From NCBI GenBank assembly GCA_028282805.1, contig JANQHD010000009.1, positions 183,383-247,382 of the forward strand: a stretch of 64,000 bases of DNA. The letters run 5' to 3'. This document shows, in pieces, positions 61,485-64,000 of this stretch. A model generated the notes under the pieces. That model did not search any database and was not told the origin of the DNA. It worked only from the letters and a program-made list of their open reading frames with translations. The position numbers and the translations under genes were made by a program. How positions within the stretch are numbered: position 1 is the first letter of the stretch; each line of letters begins with the position of its first letter. This stretch comes from Phycisphaeraceae bacterium (GTDB lineage: Bacteria; Planctomycetota; Phycisphaerae; Phycisphaerales; Zrk34).

Positions 61485-63278
61485 ATGGCCGATACGACGA
61501 CCGCGCGTCGACTGACGATCGACGACACAGACTACCTGCTGGACGGCGAACCCCACCAGATCATCTCCGGGTCCATGACGTACTTCCGCTTCCTGCCCGA
61601 GCAGTGGGAAGACCGGCTGACGAAGCTGGCGGCGCTGGGCGCGAACACGCTCGAGGTGTACGTGCCGTGGAACCTGCACGAGCCGCGTCAGGGCACGTTC
61701 GACTTCGAGGGCCGGCTGGACCTGGTGCGCCACATCGAGATGGCGGGCGAGGCGGGGTTGGACGTGCTGCTGCGCCCCGGGCCGTACATCTGCGCCGAGT
61801 GGGACTTCGGCGGGCTGCCGTGGTGGCTGAACAAGGAAGACGACATCGACCTGCGGTGCAGCTGCCCGAAGTTCCTCGGGTACGTCGACGCGTGGTGGGC
61901 GCAGCTGATCCCGAAGGTCACACCACTGCTGTCGACGAACGGCGGGCCGATCATCGCCTGCCAGATCGAGAACGAGTACGGCTACTACGGCAACGACCAC
62001 GCCTACCTCGAACACCTGCGCGACAAGCTGCGCGAGCTCGGCGTCGACACGCTGATCTTCACGTCCGACGGCACGTACGCGCCGCACCTGCAGGCCAACG
62101 GCGGGCTCGACGACTGCCTGCGCACGGCGAACTTCGGGTCCGACCCCGAGACGCGCTTCGCGCAGCTGCGCAAGGCCCAGCCGCGCGGGCCGATGTCCTG
62201 CATGGAGTTCTGGGTCGGCTGGTACGACACCTGGGGCAAGGCGCGCAAGTCCGCCCGCAACACCGAGTCCGTCGTGACCGAGCTGAAGTGGATGCTCGAA
62301 CACAACGCGTCGGTCAACCTGTTCGTGTTCTGCGGCGGCACCAGCTTCGGCTTCACCAGCGGCGCGGTGCTGGCCGACACCTACGACCCCGACGTGACCA
62401 GCTACGACTACGACGGCCTGCTCAGCGAGTGCGGCGACGTGACGACCAAGTACTACGCCTGCCGCGACGCCATCGCCAAGCACACCGGCCGGGCGGACCT
62501 GACGAAAACCTTCGAGCCCTCGCACAAGATCAAGCCCGGCAAGGTCGAGCTGACCGAGTCGGTCTCGCTGGAAGACGCGCTGGACACGATCAGCGAGCCG
62601 GTCGTCACGCGCAGCCCCCGACCGATCGAGAAACTCGACCAGGGCTACGGCTACGTGCTGTACCGCGCCCACGTGCCGGCGAGCTACAAGGGCCTGCCGC
62701 TGCGGCTGCGCGGCATGCACGACTTCGCGCACGTCAAGGTCGACGGCCAATCGATCGGCACCTGGTACCGCAACGACGAACAGCCCACGTGGAGCGTCGA
62801 GTTCGCCGGCGACAGCGCGCAGCTCGACATCCTCGTCGACTGCATGGGCCGGGCCAACTTCGGCCACCGGATGAACGAACGCAAGGGCATCACCGGCGGC
62901 GTGTTCTTCGGGCAGAAGGGCTACGAGGAACGCGCCCACTTCGGGTGGGAGTGTCACCCGCTGCCCATGGACAACCTGGCCGACCTGCCGTGGTGGACGA
63001 CGCGGAGCCTCGACGGGCCGCGCTTCTTCCGCGCCACGTTCAAGGTCGACGAGATCGGCGACACCTACCTCGAGCTGCCCGGCTTCACCAAGGGCTTCGC
63101 GATGGTCAACGGCTTCAACCTCGGGCGGTACTGGGACATCGGCCCGCAACACACGCTGTACGTGCCGGCACCGCTGCTGAAAGAGGGCAAGAACGAGCTG
63201 ATCGTGTTCGAGGTCGTCGGCTGCACCGCCGACACGCCGACCGCCCTGCTGCTCGACCACCCGGTGTGGGCCGAGTGA
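61485..63278 (+). CDS. GH35 beta-galactosidase (copy 2)
   Basis: A 597-residue protein closer to canonical GH35 than copy 1: ISGSMTYFRFLPEQWEDRL, NTLEVYVPWNLHEPRQGTFD, DVLLRPGPYICAEWDFGGLPWWL, acid/base Glu in GPIIACQIENEYGYYGNDHA, nucleophile Glu in CMEFWVGWYDTWG, and VNLFVFCGGTSFGFTSGA. C-terminal beta domains (NGFNLGRYWDIGPQHTLYVP) bind sugar. No signal peptide. ATG 61485 follows GGAGG at ten bases. Starts 61 bases after glpK on the same strand. Confidence 0.95.
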   Translation: MADTTTARRLTIDDTDYLLDGEPHQIISGSMTYFRFLPEQWEDRLTKLAALGANTLEVYVPWNLHEPRQGTFDFEGRLDLVRHIEMAGEAGLDVLLRPGPYICAEWDFGGLPWWLNKEDDIDLRCSCPKFLGYVDAWWAQLIPKVTPLLSTNGGPIIACQIENEYGYYGNDHAYLEHLRDKLRELGVDTLIFTSDGTYAPHLQANGGLDDCLRTANFGSDPETRFAQLRKAQPRGPMSCMEFWVGWYDTWGKARKSARNTESVVTELKWMLEHNASVNLFVFCGGTSFGFTSGAVLADTYDPDVTSYDYDGLLSECGDVTTKYYACRDAIAKHTGRADLTKTFEPSHKIKPGKVELTESVSLEDALDTISEPVVTRSPRPIEKLDQGYGYVLYRAHVPASYKGLPLRLRGMHDFAHVKVDGQSIGTWYRNDEQPTWSVEFAGDSAQLDILVDCMGRANFGHRMNERKGITGGVFFGQKGYEERAHFGWECHPLPMDNLADLPWWTTRSLDGPRFFRATFKVDEIGDTYLELPGFTKGFAMVNGFNLGRYWDIGPQHTLYVPAPLLKEGKNELIVFEVVGCTADTPTALLLDHPVWAE

Positions 63279-63315
63279 GGCGGCGCGAGCCGTGCGCGAC
63301 TTTGCCCGTCAAATG

Positions 63316-63340
63316 AAAAACCCCCACCTCCGTTAGGGGG
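63316..63340 (-). terminator. Intrinsic terminator after the small PEP-CTERM gene
   Basis: On the minus strand CCCCC (63340-63336) pairs with GGGGG (63325-63321), followed by five T residues. It lies between converging genes. Confidence 0.6.
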
Positions 63341-63390
63341 AGATGAGGGCCAAAGGCTCTTCCCTTTAGCGTGTAGGAAGATGGTTGGGT

Positions 63391-63564
63391 TCAGGTTTTC
63401 TTTCGCCGCCAGGCCATGACGACGGCGCCGAGGCCGAGCAGCGCCAGCGACGCCGGCTCGGGCACCGCGGTCGTCGTGACGGTGGCGCACGTCGCCGTGT
63501 CGGTGGCGCCGAACGCCTGTGAAACGAAACCGGTGGCCAGAACCATTGCGAGCACAAGTTTCAT
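63391..63564 (-). CDS. 57-residue PEP-CTERM protein
   Basis: Nearly the whole chain is a signal peptide plus a sorting tail: MKLVLAMVLATGFVSQAFGA, a short TDTATCATVTTTA linker, then the PEP-CTERM domain VPEPASLALLGLGAVVMAWR with RKKT. After both ends are removed by signal peptidase and exosortase only about 15 residues would remain. ATG 63564 has ACGGAG six bases upstream; longer frames lack a site. It may be a peptide, a decayed gene whose central part was lost, or a sorting-domain cassette. Confidence 0.75.
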   Translation of the reverse strand: MKLVLAMVLATGFVSQAFGATDTATCATVTTTAVPEPASLALLGLGAVVMAWRRKKT

Positions 63565-63891
63565 GCCGAACTCCGTTTTGGCGGCGGGCGAAATTGCCCG
63601 CGACTTGTTGACTCGGCGCGCACACACCGCGCGCCAAACCGGAATGGCTCTCGGTCCCACGTTGGCTTTCACGTGCGGCTCGAAGCCGAGTGCGGGAACC
63701 CGCTCGGCACGCATCGAACCGCTTGGCGACAGATTCACCCGTAACATGCGCCATGATTTGAGGCACGGCCACTAAAAAACGCGGGCGTTGCGCGGGAGCG
63801 GAAACCGGCTGCGCATTAATCAACCATGCTGTCCAAAATAAAACCCACGCGCCGGGGCGCGTGGGTGGGTTGCGCGAAGTGGTTGTGGGGT
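63565..63891. other. Gene-free 327-base stretch
   Basis: No supported gene. The right end holds a terminator (63835-63866); the remainder presumably contains the promoter of the small PEP-CTERM gene, but no clear box was seen. Confidence 0.6.
63835..63866 (-). terminator. Intrinsic terminator after the partial PEP-CTERM gene
   Basis: On the minus strand ACCCACGCGC (63866-63857) pairs with GCGCGTGGGT (63852-63843), followed by TTTATTTT. Confidence 0.85.
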
Positions 63892-64000
63892 TCAGCCGCG
63901 ACGCCGCAGCATGACCAGTCCGCCGAGGCCGAGCAGCGCGAGGCTCGCGGGCTCGGGGATGACGGTCAGGGTCGAGCCGGTACTGCCGTCGGAGACGACC
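63892..64000 (-). CDS. PEP-CTERM protein, C-terminal end only (5' part outside window)
   Basis: Only the last 36 codons are visible: VVSDGSTGSTLTVIPEPASL, then ALLGLGGLVMLRRRG and stop. This is a complete PEP-CTERM sorting signal (PEP motif, hydrophobic helix, Arg cluster). Everything upstream is outside the window, so the functional domain is unknown. Confidence 0.85.
   Translation of the reverse strand, partial: VVSDGSTGSTLTVIPEPASLALLGLGGLVMLRRRG

Overview
The window is high-GC bacterial DNA that most resembles a planctomycete of the Phycisphaerae type. The clues are three PEP-CTERM tails (motif PEPASLALLGLG or similar, then Arg/Lys), Tat-exported Gfo/Idh oxidoreductases, a formylglycine sulfatase beside a GH35 enzyme, an HpnCDE squalene route, a rhomboid protease with an added zinc ribbon, and intergenic spaces filled with hairpin repeats. 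This assignment is inferred from gene content only; no rRNA or tRNA gene was seen.

Layout. 1-12.2 kb, nearly all minus strand: a partial ThiF/MoeB-type adenylyltransferase, a secreted protein, rpsG, rpsL, a MetX-MetW fusion, a coiled-coil protein, an OppA/OppB pair, panC, a glycosyltransferase and a 47-residue basic protein. 12.4-19.5 kb: gyrB, a RiPP-type radical SAM enzyme, a uridine-kinase-like protein and rimO. 19.5-25.7 kb: sulfatase and GH35, then a two-gene unit of an NB-ARC/TPR protein and a 110-residue partner that share a short beta-type motif. 25.7-31.6 kb: ubiD, a decayed pseudogene, a possible small RNA, ndk and two Gfo/Idh enzymes. 31.6-48.2 kb: a zinc-ribbon protein, a free-standing SecD P1-head-like protein, dxs, an ispA-type prenyl synthase, murG, ftsW/rodA, a second radical SAM enzyme, an M20 peptidase, hpnE-hpnD-hpnC, ispH and rlmN. 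48.2-48.8 kb: an AT-rich foreign patch holding a toxin-like tail and an SMI1/KNR4 immunity-like gene. 49-56 kb: rhomboid, DUF6504-like, rpiB, a TsaC-LMW phosphatase fusion, birA, a secreted protein and two cyclophilins. 56.7-64 kb: upp, a TauE/SafE permease, a PEP-CTERM sugar-dehydrogenase-like protein, glpK, a second GH35 and two small PEP-CTERM proteins.

How the genes fit together. dxs and ispH make isoprenoid units, the ispA product condenses them and HpnCDE would turn farnesyl diphosphate into squalene; murG and ftsW/rodA sit next to this set and act on the lipid-linked peptidoglycan precursor. GH35, sulfatase, Gfo/Idh and the sugar-dehydrogenase-like protein indicate use of sulfated or complex polysaccharides.

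The most notable item is the NLR-like pair at 23462-25575. Residues 87-110 at the very C-terminus of the small protein align with residues 7-30 at the N-terminus of the NB-ARC protein, the arrangement expected of bacterial amyloid-signalling immune modules. The second is a set of large imperfect palindromes built of 7-8 bp words; two lie in frame inside rlmN and are translated.
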